Shown: positions 1-9,515, counted from the stretch's first letter. The stretch is 64,000 nucleotides of DNA from Mycobacterium genavense ATCC 51234 (GCF_000526915.1 NZ_JAGZ01000004.1:372001-436000); one strand, 5' to 3'. Notes: generated from the sequence alone by a model not told the origin. Program-made: numbers and translations.

Positions 1-182
1 CCGTGGCGTCGCTTGCACCCCCTGAATTGCTGGTCTGGACGCTAGTCGAGGGACGGCACATTTTGTGCGGTTTTGCGAAGATACGCAATCCCACCCGTTT
101 TCAGCGCGATGTCAGTAGCCTTACTGCCCCAATCGGGCGCGGCCGGGTCGGCCGAGGTAGCTCAGTGGTGCCCGAGACGGGC

Positions 183-785
183 TTACCCGTGGGGTCGGCG
201 CGCTTTGCGCTTGATGCCCACACCGCCCCATAACGAGAAGCCGTGGATATTGACCTTCGGGGCGCCGGGCATGCCTTGCCCGACGATTTCGCGATCGAAG
301 CCACCCATAACCCCGCGGCCGTGGATTTCGACATTGACCTCGGGCGGCAACAAGATTTTCTGTGCACCCATGATCGAGACCACATGGATGTCGACTTCCG
401 TGGAGGTGAAGTCGGCGTAGCGCAGATCCACCACCCCGCTGCCCCACAGCGTGAACGTGGTCAGCTTCTTCGGCACGTTCCAGCGGCCGCGCCGCTCGAA
501 TCCACTCAACAACGCGAGCAGCAGTGTGGAGGGCGCCGGATTCGGTTTGCCGCCCCGGCGCGGGCTTATCGGCGTGCCCGGCAAGTCGGCCCGCAGCTGA
601 TCCAGTTCCTCGTAGGTCGTGGCCGCGTACGCCCTGGCCAGCCGGTCTTCGTAATCTTTGAGTTGCAGGCGGCCCTGCTCGGCGGCATACGCCAGCAATT
701 GTGCGATTTGTATGCGATCAGTGTCGGCCGCACGCGAGAAATCCTCGCGGGCGTCCTTCGCATCACGTTGCGCCGAATCGCTCAT
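183..785 (-). CDS. DUF1707 domain protein, Rv0966c-like
   Basis: About 200 residues, the same length as M. tuberculosis Rv0966c. The N-terminal 60 residues carry the DUF1707 signature seen in actinobacterial SHOCT-like proteins (RIQIAQLL, then GRL and DYEDRLARAYAATTYEEL). The C-terminal half has glycine-rich beta repeats (VSIMGAQKI, GVMGGF, SLWGGVGIKRK) typical of LiaF/DUF2154-type domains linked to cell-envelope stress. There is no membrane segment, so it is probably cytosolic or membrane-peripheral. Two adjacent ATG codons (785 and 788) are possible starts; 785 gives the family length. It lies 74 bases downstream of echA7 on the same strand. In M. tuberculosis the csoR/ctpV copper genes sit between these two; they are absent here. 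Molecular function is unknown. Confidence 0.85.
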   Translation of the reverse strand: MSDSAQRDAKDAREDFSRAADTDRIQIAQLLAYAAEQGRLQLKDYEDRLARAYAATTYEELDQLRADLPGTPISPRRGGKPNPAPSTLLLALLSGFERRGRWNVPKKLTTFTLWGSGVVDLRYADFTSTEVDIHVVSIMGAQKILLPPEVNVEIHGRGVMGGFDREIVGQGMPGAPKVNIHGFSLWGGVGIKRKARRPHG

Positions 786-859
786 CATCCACGAGCGTAC
801 GACGTCGGGGACTTGCTGCAAGAGGGTTGGCTAAATCGCAACCATCCTCCTACGCATGC

Positions 860-1666
860 CTAATTGCGTCCGGCATCGTCGACAGCGGCGGGCGGGGCCC
901 AACTCGGTGGACGTTTTTGCAGGAATGCGAGCATGCCTTCGCGCGCTTCGTCGGAGACGAACAGCCGGGCGGATTCCTCGGCGAGCCGTTCGGCATCGCG
1001 GTCGAATCCTTCGAGCACGGCCGCCGTTGTCAATGCCTTTGATGCCGCCAGGCCCTGGGGCGACCCACGGCCGATATCGGCGACCAGTTCGGCCACCGCG
1101 GCCTCCACGTCGTCGGTGGCGATCGTGACCAACCCGATCTCCGCGGCCACGGCGGCATCGAACGTCTCGCCGGTGAGGTAGTAGCGGGCGGCCGCTCGCG
1201 GCGACAGCTTCGGCAGCAGGGTCAGCGAGATGATCGACGGGGCGACGCCGATGCGCGCCTCGGTCAGCGCGAAGGTGCTGCGCGGCCCGGCCACGGCGAT
1301 GTCGCAGGCGCTCACCAAGCCGAACCCGCCCGCGCGGACGTGGCCGTCGACGGCGGCGATGACCGGCAGCGGCGAGGAGACGATGGTGCGCAGCAATGCG
1401 GTCATCTCCTTGGCCCGCGCCGCGGCCAGGTCGAACGGGTCCCCGCCGCCGGCCGCAGAATTCTCCGAGAGATCTGCTCCAGCGCAGAACGTGCCACCGG
1501 TGTGTCCGAGCACCACCACCCGCACCGCCGGATCCTCCGCCGCGGCGCGCAGGCCCTGGTGTAACTGGGCGACCAGCGTGGCCGACAGCGCATTGCGGTT
1601 GTGCGGCGAGTTCAGCGTCAGGCAGGCCGACGGCCCCGAGACGGAGTATTCGACGACTGCGTCCAT
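860..1666 (-). CDS. echA7: Enoyl-CoA hydratase/isomerase EchA7
   Basis: A 268-residue crotonase-fold protein that should hydrate (or isomerise) an enoyl-CoA in the cytosol. The oxyanion-hole stretch FCAGADLSE (about residues 60-68) and the second glycine-rich loop HVRAGGFGLVSACDIAVA (about 108-125) are intact, with the usual C-terminal helical part. It is the last gene of the fadE12-accA2-accD2-fadE13 operon; its ATG overlaps the fadE12 stop by one base (TGATG), so translation is probably coupled. Order and neighbours match M. tuberculosis Rv0971c. In the Pseudomonas acyclic-terpene (atu) pathway the equivalent position is held by isohexenylglutaconyl-CoA hydratase AtuE, so a branched enoyl-CoA substrate is plausible but inferred from context only. 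Confidence 0.92.
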   Translation of the reverse strand: MDAVVEYSVSGPSACLTLNSPHNRNALSATLVAQLHQGLRAAAEDPAVRVVVLGHTGGTFCAGADLSENSAAGGGDPFDLAAARAKEMTALLRTIVSSPLPVIAAVDGHVRAGGFGLVSACDIAVAGPRSTFALTEARIGVAPSIISLTLLPKLSPRAAARYYLTGETFDAAVAAEIGLVTIATDDVEAAVAELVADIGRGSPQGLAASKALTTAAVLEGFDRDAERLAEESARLFVSDEAREGMLAFLQKRPPSWAPPAAVDDAGRN

Positions 1667-2832
1667 CAGTAGCTTCGAGGCAGGCCCAGGGACGTCTGCG
1701 CGACGAAGTTGAGCACCATCTCGCGGCTGACCGGCGCGATGCGCCCCAGCCGGGCCGAGGTGAGCATCGCGGCCACACCGTACTCCTTGGTCAGCCCGTT
1801 GCCGCCCATCGACTGCACGGCCTGATCCACCGAACGGTTAGCGGCCTCGGCCGCAGCGTATTTGGCCATGTTGGCGGCCTCCGCCGCGCCCGCGTCGTCG
1901 CCGCTGTCGTAGAGTGTGGCCGCCTTCTGCATCATCAGTTTGGCGAGCTCCACCTCAATGTGGCACTGCGCCAACGGATGTGACAGCCCCTGGTGGGCAC
2001 CGATCGGCGTTCCCCACACCTGGCGGGTCTTGACGTAGTCGGCGGCCTTTTCCAGTGCGAAGCGGCCCATGCCGACCGAGCTGGCCGCGCCCATGATCCG
2101 TTCGGGGTTCAGGCCCGCGAAAAGCTGTGCGATCGCGGCGTCTTCGGCCCCGACCAAGGCGTCGGCGGGCAGCCGAACGTCGTCCAGGAAAACCTGGAAC
2201 TGACGCTCGGGGCTGATCAGTTCCATCTCGATCGGCGTGTAGGTGAAGCCGGGGGAGTCGGTGGGCACCACGAACAGTGCCGGTCGCAGCTTGCCGGTCT
2301 TCGCCTCCTCGCTGCGAGCCACCACCAGCACGGCCTGCGCCTGATCGATGCCGGAGATGAAGACCTTCTGGCCCTTGAGAATCCAGTCGCTGCCGTCGCG
2401 GCGCGCCGTCGTGATGATCTTGTGCGAGTTGGAACCGGCGTCGGGCTCGGTGATCGCGAACGCCATCGTCAACGTGCCGTCGGCGATGGACGGGATCCAG
2501 CGCTTCTTCTGCTCGTCGGTGCCGAACTTGCTGATGATGGTGCCGTTGATCGCGGGCGAAACCACTATCAGCAGCAGCGCGCTGCCCGCGGCGGCCATTT
2601 CCTCCATGACCAGCGACAGCTCGTACATTCCGGCGCCACCGCCGCCGTATTCCTCCGGCAGGTTGACGCCGAGAAAGCCGAGTTTACCTGCCTCGGACCA
2701 CAATTCGTCGGTGTGCTGGTGTGTGCGGGCCTTTTCCAGGTAGTACTCACTGCCGTAGTTGGACGCCCACGCTGCCACCGACTTACGCAGCGCCCGCCGT
2801 TCCTCGCTTTCGATGAAGCTGGTATCGGTCAC
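1666..2832 (-). CDS. fadE12: Acyl-CoA dehydrogenase FadE12
   Basis: A 388-residue FAD-dependent acyl-CoA dehydrogenase. Visible family features are the N-terminal helical domain with LPEEYGGGGAGM, the middle beta domain AFAITEPDAGSNSHKI (flavin/substrate contact) and GQKVFISG, and the C-terminal bundle with QSMGGNGLTKEYGVAAM. The start is GTG and overlaps the accA2 stop by four bases (GTGA), which fixes it. The gene matches Rv0972c in position and length. It would introduce an alpha,beta double bond into an acyl-CoA before carboxylation by AccA2/AccD2 or hydration by EchA7. A citronellyl-CoA dehydrogenase (AtuD)-like role is suggested by the operon but not shown. Confidence 0.92.
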   Translation of the reverse strand: MTDTSFIESEERRALRKSVAAWASNYGSEYYLEKARTHQHTDELWSEAGKLGFLGVNLPEEYGGGGAGMYELSLVMEEMAAAGSALLLIVVSPAINGTIISKFGTDEQKKRWIPSIADGTLTMAFAITEPDAGSNSHKIITTARRDGSDWILKGQKVFISGIDQAQAVLVVARSEEAKTGKLRPALFVVPTDSPGFTYTPIEMELISPERQFQVFLDDVRLPADALVGAEDAAIAQLFAGLNPERIMGAASSVGMGRFALEKAADYVKTRQVWGTPIGAHQGLSHPLAQCHIEVELAKLMMQKAATLYDSGDDAGAAEAANMAKYAAAEAANRSVDQAVQSMGGNGLTKEYGVAAMLTSARLGRIAPVSREMVLNFVAQTSLGLPRSY

Positions 2833-4802
2833 TGTGGATCTCCTTCTGATTCGACACGGGCCAGGACGGCACCGACTTCGACTTGTTGGCCGGGCGCGAC
2901 GTTGAGTTCGGCGAGAACCCCGTCGGCCGGCGCGGTGATGGTGTGCTCCATCTTCATGGCCTCCAGCCAGATTAGCGGTTGGCCCGCCGTCACCGTGTCA
3001 CCCGCCGCGGCACCCAGCCGAATCACGTTGCCGGGCATGGGCGCGACCAGCGATCTCTTCTCGACCGACGATCCGGGCTCGGGGAACCGGGGCAGCGCGT
3101 GCAAGTGCACGGGCCCACGCGGCGAGTCGACGTAGACGTCGGAGCCGTAGCGGGCGACCGCGAAGCGGCAGGCCACCCCGTTGGCGTCGGCCAGCACCAC
3201 CTCGTCGGGCGTCGACGAGACCAGCTGCACCGGCTCGTCGCTGGCAAGCACCAATCCGGTTCTGGTGAACCGGTATTCGACCCGGTGCTCGTTGTCCTGG
3301 TCATCGCGGTACGTCTTGACCTGGAAGCCCGAGGCCAGGTTGCGCCAGCCGCTGGGCAGCGAGCCGTAAACGGTGGCGGACCCGCGATTGTGCGCGGCCT
3401 CGGCGAGCGCGGCGGCGATCGCCGACAAGCGGACCACGCTCTGGTCGCCGAGCGGTGCCGACAGCCGGTCCAGGCCATGTGTGTCGAAAAACGCGGTGTC
3501 GGTGGCACCGTCGAGAAAATCCGGATGCCGCAGCACGTTCACCAACAGCTCGCGGTTGGTGCGCAGGCCGTGCAGTCGGGTTCGGGCCAACGCGTCGGCC
3601 AACACCAGCGCGGATTGCCGGCGGGTGGGTGCGTACGAGATGACCTTGGCCAGCATCGGGTCGTAGTGGATCGAGACGATCGATCCGTCGACAATGCCGG
3701 AGTCCAACCGGATTCCGGTGCGCTGTCCCAGCGAACTGAACTCGGTCCGGGTGCCCGGCACGTCAAAGGTGTGCACCGGGCCGGCCTGCGGTTGCCAGCC
3801 GCGCGCGGGATCTTCGGCATAGAGCCGGGCTTCGATCGAATGGCCCTGGGCCGCCGGAGGTTCGACACCGAGACGCACGCCGTCGGCCACGGCGAGCTGC
3901 AGTTCGACGAGGTCGATCCCGGTGGTCTCTTCGGTGACCGGGTGTTCGACCTGCAGCCGGGTGTTCATCTCGAGGAAGAAGAACTCGCCGTCGCCGTCGG
4001 CGAGGAACTCCACGGTGCCGGCGCCGGCATAGCCGATCGCGCTGGCGGCCAGCCGGGCGGCGTCGAACAACTTGGCCCGCATGCCCGGAATGCGCTCCAC
4101 CAACGGCGACGGAGCCTCTTCGATGATCTTCTGGTGGCGCCGCTGAATGGAGCATTCCCGCTCGCCGACCGCCCATACCGTGCCGTGGTTGTCGGCAAGC
4201 ACCTGAACCTCTACGTGGTGGCCGGTGGGCAGGTAGCGCTCGCAGAACACGGTCGGGTCGCCGAAGGCGGACTGCGTTTCGCGCCGGGCCGCGGCGACTT
4301 CGCTTGTCAGAGCTGACAACTCGCGGACCACTCGCATGCCGCGGCCGCCGCCACCGGCGGACGCCTTGACCAGCACCGGCAGCGACGCCTGCGTGACCGA
4401 ATCGGGGTCCAGTTCGTCGAGCACCGGCACCCCGGCCGATGCCATCAGCTTCTTGGACTCGATCTTGGAGCCCATCGCCCGCACCGCGTCCTCCGGCGGA
4501 CCGATCCAGGTCAGGCCCGCGTCCTGGACCGCCGCCGCGAAGTCGGCGTTCTCCGAGAGAAATCCGTAGCCGGGATGGATGGCGTCGGCGCCGGCGGCGC
4601 GGGCGGCGGCTATCAAAGCCTCGGCATTGAGATAGTCGTTGGTGTTGGGCAAGCGGACCCGCGCGTCGGCCTCGGCGACATAGGGTGCCGCGGCGTCCGG
4701 GTCGGTGTGGACCGCGACGGTGCCCAGGCCGAGGCGGCGGCAGGTGGCGAAGACCCGGCGGGCGATCTCGCCGCGGTTGGCAACCAGTACTCGAGTAAGC
4801 AT
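2829..4802 (-). CDS. accA2: Acyl-CoA carboxylase alpha subunit AccA2 (biotin carboxylase + BCCP)
   Basis: About 657 residues. The N-terminal biotin carboxylase domain starts MLTRVLVANRGEIARR and contains the ATP-grasp loop KASAGGGGRGMR and the motifs EMNTRLQVEHPVTE and GHSIEARLYAEDP. The C-terminal biotinyl domain carries the biotinylation site EAMKMEHT near the end. It carboxylates biotin for the AccD2 partner encoded just upstream. The open frame continues far upstream through accD2, but the conserved N-terminus and the 5-base gap to the accD2 stop fix the start at 4802. Together with AccD2 it forms a 3-methylcrotonyl-/geranyl-CoA carboxylase-type enzyme; the exact acyl-CoA is unknown. It matches Rv0973c. 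Confidence 0.94.
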   Translation of the reverse strand: MLTRVLVANRGEIARRVFATCRRLGLGTVAVHTDPDAAAPYVAEADARVRLPNTNDYLNAEALIAAARAAGADAIHPGYGFLSENADFAAAVQDAGLTWIGPPEDAVRAMGSKIESKKLMASAGVPVLDELDPDSVTQASLPVLVKASAGGGGRGMRVVRELSALTSEVAAARRETQSAFGDPTVFCERYLPTGHHVEVQVLADNHGTVWAVGERECSIQRRHQKIIEEAPSPLVERIPGMRAKLFDAARLAASAIGYAGAGTVEFLADGDGEFFFLEMNTRLQVEHPVTEETTGIDLVELQLAVADGVRLGVEPPAAQGHSIEARLYAEDPARGWQPQAGPVHTFDVPGTRTEFSSLGQRTGIRLDSGIVDGSIVSIHYDPMLAKVISYAPTRRQSALVLADALARTRLHGLRTNRELLVNVLRHPDFLDGATDTAFFDTHGLDRLSAPLGDQSVVRLSAIAAALAEAAHNRGSATVYGSLPSGWRNLASGFQVKTYRDDQDNEHRVEYRFTRTGLVLASDEPVQLVSSTPDEVVLADANGVACRFAVARYGSDVYVDSPRGPVHLHALPRFPEPGSSVEKRSLVAPMPGNVIRLGAAAGDTVTAGQPLIWLEAMKMEHTITAPADGVLAELNVAPGQQVEVGAVLARVESEGDPQ

Positions 4803-4807
4803 CGGGC

Positions 4808-6403
4808 TCACATCCGGAAGACGCCGAAGTTCGACGTCCCCTTGATCGGTGCATTCGCGATGGCGGACAGACACATTCCCAATACCGTGCGGGTATCGCG
4901 GGGATCGATCACCCCGTCGTCGTACAACATCCCGGACAAGACCATCGGCAGCGACTCGGCCTCGATCTGGCCCTCGACGGCGGCGCGCATCGCGGCGTCG
5001 GCGTCCTTGTCGACCTGCTGACCGCGGGCCTCGGCGGCCGCGCGGGCCACGATCGACAGCACGCCGGCCAGCTGGACACCGCCCATCACCGCGGATTTGG
5101 CGCTGGGCCAGGCGAACAGGAATCGGGGATCGTAGGCGCGTCCGCACATCCCGTAGTGGCCGGCGCCGTAGGACGCGCCGATCAGTAACGAGATGTGCGG
5201 GACGGTCGAATTGGACACGGCGTTGATCATCATCGATCCGTGTTTGATCATGCCGCCTTCCTCGTAGTCCTTGCCGACCATGTATCCGGTGGTGTTGTGC
5301 AAGAACAACAGTGGCGTGTCGTAGCGGTTGGCCAGCTGGATGAATTGGGTCGCCTTCTGCGACTCCTCGCTGAACAGCACACCGCGGTGGTTGGCCAGAA
5401 TGCCGATCGGGTAGCCGCACAGCGTCGCCCAGCCCGTCACCAGCGACGACCCGTACATCGGCTTGAACTCGTCGAATTCGGAGCCGTCGACGATGCGCGC
5501 GATCACGTCGCGCGGGTCGAACGGGATGCGCAGATCCGAGGGCACGATGCCGATCAGCTCCTCGGCGTCGAACAGCGGCTCGGTCACCGGCCGCGGCGCG
5601 GGCCCGAGCTTGCGCCAGTTCAGCCGGGCCACCACGCGGCACCCGATGCGGATCGCGTCGAGCTCGTCGACGGCGAAGTAGTCGGCCAGACCCGAAGTGC
5701 GGGCGTGCATTTCGGCGCCGCCGAGCGATTCGTCGTCGGATTCCTCGCCGGTGGCCATCTTCACCAGCGGGGGACCGGCCAAAAACACCTTGGAGCGTTC
5801 CTTGATCATCACGACGTGATCGGACATGCCCGGGATGTAGGCACCGCCGGCCGTGGAGTTACCGAAGACCAGCGCGATCGTCGGAATGCCCGCCGCCGAC
5901 AGCCGGGTCAGATCGCGGAACATCTGCCCACCGGGGACGAAGATCTCCTTCTGGGTGGGCAGGTCCGCGCCACCGGATTCTACCAGCGAGATCACCGGCA
6001 GCCGGTTCTGCAGCGCAATCTGGTTGGCCCGCAATATCTTTTTCAGCGTCCACGGATTGCTGGTGCCGCCCTTGACCGTCGGGTCGTTGGCGACGATCAG
6101 GCACTCCACGCCCTCGACGGCGCCGATGCCCACCACCACGCTCGCGCCCAGGGTGAAGGAACTGCCGTAGGCGGCCAGCGGGCTCAGCTCGAGGAACGGC
6201 GAGTCCGGGTCCAGCAGCAGTTCGATGCGCTCACGTGCGGTGAATTTGCCGCGGGTGTGGTGGCGCTCGGTGTATTTCGCGCCGCCGCCGGCCAGCGCCT
6301 TGCCGTGCTCGGCGTCGATCTCGGCGAGCTTGGCGATCATGGTTTCGGCCGCGTCGGCGTAGCTGGATGCCTTCGGGTCGAGGGTGGACTGCAATACCGT
6401 CAC
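4808..6403 (-). CDS. accD2: Acyl-CoA carboxylase beta subunit AccD2 (carboxyltransferase)
   Basis: About 531 residues with both carboxyltransferase subdomains. The N-terminal part has ARERIELLLDPDSPFLEL, the acyl-CoA oxyanion region GNSTAGGAYIPGMSDHVVM and VFLAGPPLVK; the C-terminal part has HNTTGYMVGKDYE, IGASYGAGHYGMCGRAYDPR and FAWPSAKSAVMGG. The glycine-rich oxyanion loops are intact. The GTG start at 6403 overlaps the fadE13 stop (GTGA), so it is translationally coupled. Length and order match Rv0974c (529 residues). Sequence type is the methylcrotonyl/geranyl-CoA carboxylase beta group rather than the propionyl-CoA AccD5 type; substrate remains inferred. Confidence 0.94.
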   Translation of the reverse strand: MTVLQSTLDPKASSYADAAETMIAKLAEIDAEHGKALAGGGAKYTERHHTRGKFTARERIELLLDPDSPFLELSPLAAYGSSFTLGASVVVGIGAVEGVECLIVANDPTVKGGTSNPWTLKKILRANQIALQNRLPVISLVESGGADLPTQKEIFVPGGQMFRDLTRLSAAGIPTIALVFGNSTAGGAYIPGMSDHVVMIKERSKVFLAGPPLVKMATGEESDDESLGGAEMHARTSGLADYFAVDELDAIRIGCRVVARLNWRKLGPAPRPVTEPLFDAEELIGIVPSDLRIPFDPRDVIARIVDGSEFDEFKPMYGSSLVTGWATLCGYPIGILANHRGVLFSEESQKATQFIQLANRYDTPLLFLHNTTGYMVGKDYEEGGMIKHGSMMINAVSNSTVPHISLLIGASYGAGHYGMCGRAYDPRFLFAWPSAKSAVMGGVQLAGVLSIVARAAAEARGQQVDKDADAAMRAAVEGQIEAESLPMVLSGMLYDDGVIDPRDTRTVLGMCLSAIANAPIKGTSNFGVFRM

Positions 6404-7548
6404 GATTGATACCCCAAGAGTTTGGCGGACAGCGCGGTCAGGATTTCGGTGGTACCGCCGCCGATGCCGAGGATTCGCATGTCCCGATATTGGCGTTCGA
6501 CTTCGGATTCGGTCATGTAGCACATGCCGCCGAAAAGCTGAACGGCTTGATTGGCCACCCATTCGCCGGCCTCGACGGCAGTGTTCTTGGCGAAGCACAC
6601 CTGCGGGATCAGATTCGTTTCACCGGCGAGCTGGCGTTCCACCACGCTGCGCGAATAAACCCGCGCGACGTCGATGCGCCGGGCCATCTCGGCCAGGGTG
6701 TTCTGCACCGACTGGCGGGAAATCAGGGGGCGGCCAAAGGTCTCGCGGTCACGGCACCACGCCGCGGTGATGTCCAGGCATCGCTGCGCACTCGAATACG
6801 CTTGTGCGGCAAGCCCGATCCGCTCGGAGACGAACGCCTGCGCGATCTGAGCGAATCCGCTGTTCTCGGCGCCGACCAGGTTGGCCACCGGCACTCTTGT
6901 GTCGGTGTAGGACAGCTCGGCGGTGTCCGACGAGCGCCAGCCCATCTTGTCCAGCTTGCGGCTCACCTCGAAGCCGGGCGTGCTCTTGTCCACCACCAGC
7001 AGCGAAACCCCCGCCGCGCCGGGGCCTCCGGTGCGCACCGCGGTGACGACGTAGTCGGCGCGGACGCCGGAGGTGATGTAGGTCTTGGCGCCGTTGACCA
7101 CATAGTGGTCGCCGTCGCGGACCGCGGACGTCCGTAAATGTCCGACGTCCGAACCGCTGCCGGGTTCGGTGATGGCCAGCGATCCGATCTTCTCGCCGGC
7201 CAGCGTCGGCCGGACGAACTCGTCGATCAGCCGCCGGTCGCCGCAGGCGATCATGTGGGGAACCGCGATGCCACAGGTCAACAACGACGCGAAGACGCCG
7301 CCCGGCCCGCCGGCCTGATGAAACTCCTCGCAGATGAGCACCGAGTCGGCGCCGTCGCCGCCACCGCCGCCGACCGCTTCGGGCAGTCCCGCGCCCAGCA
7401 GCCCGGCCGCCCCCGCTCGCCGATGCAACTCGCGCGGCAGATCGCCGGTGCGTTCCCACTCGTCGACGTGCGGCAGGATCTCGCGTTCGGTGAACGCGCG
7501 CACCGTCTTTCGCAGTTGCCCGCGTTCCGGGGTGGTCCAAATACTCAT
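6400..7548 (-). CDS. fadE13: Acyl-CoA dehydrogenase FadE13
   Basis: A 382-residue acyl-CoA dehydrogenase starting MSIWTTPERGQLRKTV. Family features include the FAD/acyl motif SLAITEPGSGSDVGHL, NGAKTYITSG and the C-terminal VQLFGGMCYMTESEVERQYRD, followed by GIGGGTTEIL. At the usual catalytic-Glu position of MCAD-type enzymes the sequence is GGGTTE rather than YEGT, as in dehydrogenases whose base lies elsewhere (isovaleryl-CoA type). The ATG at 7548 overlaps the upstream gene by four bases (ATGA). It matches Rv0975c. With FadE12 it supplies a second dehydrogenase for the same branched-chain pathway. Confidence 0.92.
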   Translation of the reverse strand: MSIWTTPERGQLRKTVRAFTEREILPHVDEWERTGDLPRELHRRAGAAGLLGAGLPEAVGGGGGDGADSVLICEEFHQAGGPGGVFASLLTCGIAVPHMIACGDRRLIDEFVRPTLAGEKIGSLAITEPGSGSDVGHLRTSAVRDGDHYVVNGAKTYITSGVRADYVVTAVRTGGPGAAGVSLLVVDKSTPGFEVSRKLDKMGWRSSDTAELSYTDTRVPVANLVGAENSGFAQIAQAFVSERIGLAAQAYSSAQRCLDITAAWCRDRETFGRPLISRQSVQNTLAEMARRIDVARVYSRSVVERQLAGETNLIPQVCFAKNTAVEAGEWVANQAVQLFGGMCYMTESEVERQYRDMRILGIGGGTTEILTALSAKLLGYQS

Positions 7549-9266
7549 AGCAGGCTTTCCGGGATGTCGACGTGGCGGCTGCGCAGCCATTCGCCCAGCC
7601 CCTTGGCCTGTGGATCGAACCGTGCTTGGTAGGCGACGCCCTGGCCGAGGATGCCGTCGATCACGAAGTTCACCGCGCGCAGGTTGGGCAGTACGTGACG
7701 GGTGACGTCGCAGTCCGCCGCTTCGGGCAGCAGCTCTTTGAGGAGTTCGACGGTCAATGTGTTGGCCAGCCAACGCCATTGGTACTCGGTGCGTACCCAG
7801 ACTCCGACGTTGGCCGAGCCGCCCTTGTCGCCGCTGCGGGCGCCGGCGATGCGCCCCAGGGGTGCGCGCCGGGTCGGGCCGTCGGGCAGCGGTTCCGGCA
7901 ATGCCGGTGTGGCAGCGTCCCTGAGTTCCAAAGTATCGGTGGCACAAGGGATGTCGACGCGGGTGCCGTCGCTGTGCACCGCGACGTGCGGCACGATGGC
8001 GGCATCGACGTAGCCGGCGGTGAAGACACCGTAAACCTGACCGTCACCAGGCGGGGCGGTGACGTGGAATCCGGGGTAACTGGCGAGCGCCAATTCGACT
8101 GCTGCCGAAGAGAATTGGCGCCCGACATTGGCGGGGTCGGGGTCGCGGACCACGCAGTGCAGCAGCGCGCTGGCCGCCTCCTCGGTGTCGGCGTCGGGGT
8201 GATCGGTGCGGGCCAGCGACCACTGCAGCTCCGCGGGTTTGACGGTGAGCCCGGCTTCGAGTTGGCGGCGCACCAGCTCGGCCTTGGCCTCGATGTCCAG
8301 CCCGGTCAGCACGAAGGTCATCGCGTTGCGGAAGCCGCCGATGCTGTTCAGCGAAATATTCAGCGTGGGCGGTGGCGGTTCGCCGACCACGCCACTAATC
8401 CGCACCCGGTCGGGCCCGTCGGTCGACAGCTCGACGGAGTCCATCCGCGCCGTGACATCCGGGTTGGCGTACCGGGCGCCGGTGATCTCGTAGAGCAGCT
8501 GCGCGGTGACGGTGTCGACGCTGACCAGCCCGCCGGTGCCGGGGTGCTTGGTGATCACCGACGATCCGTCGGCGTTGACCTCGGCCAGCGGGAAGCCCGG
8601 GTAGGACAGGTCGGCCACTTCGGTGAAGAACGCGTAGTTGCCGCCGGTGGCCTGCACGCCGCATTCGATCACGTGCCCGGCGACCACCGCGCCGGCCAGC
8701 GCGTCGTAGTCGGTGCGGCCCCAGCCGAAGTGCGCGGCCGCCGCCCCGACGATCACCGACGCGTCGGTGACCCGGCCGGTGACGACGACGTCGGCTCCGT
8801 CATTGAGGCAGTCGACGATGCCCCAGGCGCCCAGGTAGGCGTTGGCCGTCAGCGGCGTGCCCAGCCCGAGTTCGGCCACGCGCGGCGTCAGGTCGTCGCC
8901 TTCGACGTGGGCGACGCGGGCGGGCACGCCCAGCCGTTCGGCCAGGGCGCGGATCGCGTCGGCCAGCCCGGCGGGGTTGAGTCCGCCGGCGTTGGCGACG
9001 ATGCGCACCCCGCGGTCACGGGCCTCGCCCAGGCAGTCTTCGAGCTGGGTCAGGAAGGTCTTGGCGTAGCCGCGCTCGGGGTGTTTCATCCGGTCGCGGC
9101 CCAGGATCAGCATGGTGAGCTCGGCCAGATAGTCGCCGGTGAGGTAGTCCACCGGATCGCCCGAGCCGCCGGTCAGCATCTCGCGCATGGCCGACAGCCG
9201 GTCGCCGTAGAACCCCGAGCAGTTCGCGATCCGGACAGCACCGGACCGGCTAGAACCCGAGGCCAT
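7545..9266 (-). CDS. AtuA/DUF1446 family protein, Rv0976c-like
   Basis: About 573 residues. The N-terminal two thirds match the AtuA (DUF1446) family: RIANCSGFYGDRLSAM, DYLTGDYLAELTMLIL, the glycine-rich ANAGGLNPAGLADAI and DVVVTGRVTDASVIVG. The last 110 residues (IAGARSGDKGGSANVGVWV to the end) are the extra C-terminal domain common in mycobacterial members. AtuA is required for acyclic-terpene use in Pseudomonas but its biochemical role is not established. ATG at 9266 is preferred over an ATG 42 bases upstream because GGAGGA lies just before it. It is the first gene of the operon that runs to echA7, all with 1-5 base junctions, and is divergent from rpmF. Confidence 0.87.
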   Translation of the reverse strand: MASGSSRSGAVRIANCSGFYGDRLSAMREMLTGGSGDPVDYLTGDYLAELTMLILGRDRMKHPERGYAKTFLTQLEDCLGEARDRGVRIVANAGGLNPAGLADAIRALAERLGVPARVAHVEGDDLTPRVAELGLGTPLTANAYLGAWGIVDCLNDGADVVVTGRVTDASVIVGAAAAHFGWGRTDYDALAGAVVAGHVIECGVQATGGNYAFFTEVADLSYPGFPLAEVNADGSSVITKHPGTGGLVSVDTVTAQLLYEITGARYANPDVTARMDSVELSTDGPDRVRISGVVGEPPPPTLNISLNSIGGFRNAMTFVLTGLDIEAKAELVRRQLEAGLTVKPAELQWSLARTDHPDADTEEAASALLHCVVRDPDPANVGRQFSSAAVELALASYPGFHVTAPPGDGQVYGVFTAGYVDAAIVPHVAVHSDGTRVDIPCATDTLELRDAATPALPEPLPDGPTRRAPLGRIAGARSGDKGGSANVGVWVRTEYQWRWLANTLTVELLKELLPEAADCDVTRHVLPNLRAVNFVIDGILGQGVAYQARFDPQAKGLGEWLRSRHVDIPESLL

Positions 9267-9515
9267 TGGCGTCCTCCATTCGGAAATTACCGGCGCTCCA
9301 CCAACCAACCACCCGGTAGGCTAGCGGGTACCGCCGGTGTCACGTCAAGGATGCCCGTCTCGACGCTGCCGTCATAGCCGCGCAGGCCGCACGGCCCATT
9401 TTGGCGGCCAGCAGGTCACCGACTATTCTGGAGGGCAATCGTCGCCGTCGGCCGTCCCGGGCCATGCCGAGCGACGCACGACCCGAAGCCCCCACCCGAG
9501 GAGTAAGGCCCGACC

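Noticed and set aside
4849..5226. Long plus-strand frames opposite acc and fadE genes
   Set aside because: Arg/Gly/Ala-rich shadow frames, common in high-GC DNA, with no ribosome-binding site or family match.
2829..5642. A 937-residue open frame covering accA2 and part of accD2
   Set aside because: Only residues from MLTRVLVANRG onward match AccA2; the rest is antisense-like random frame over accD2.
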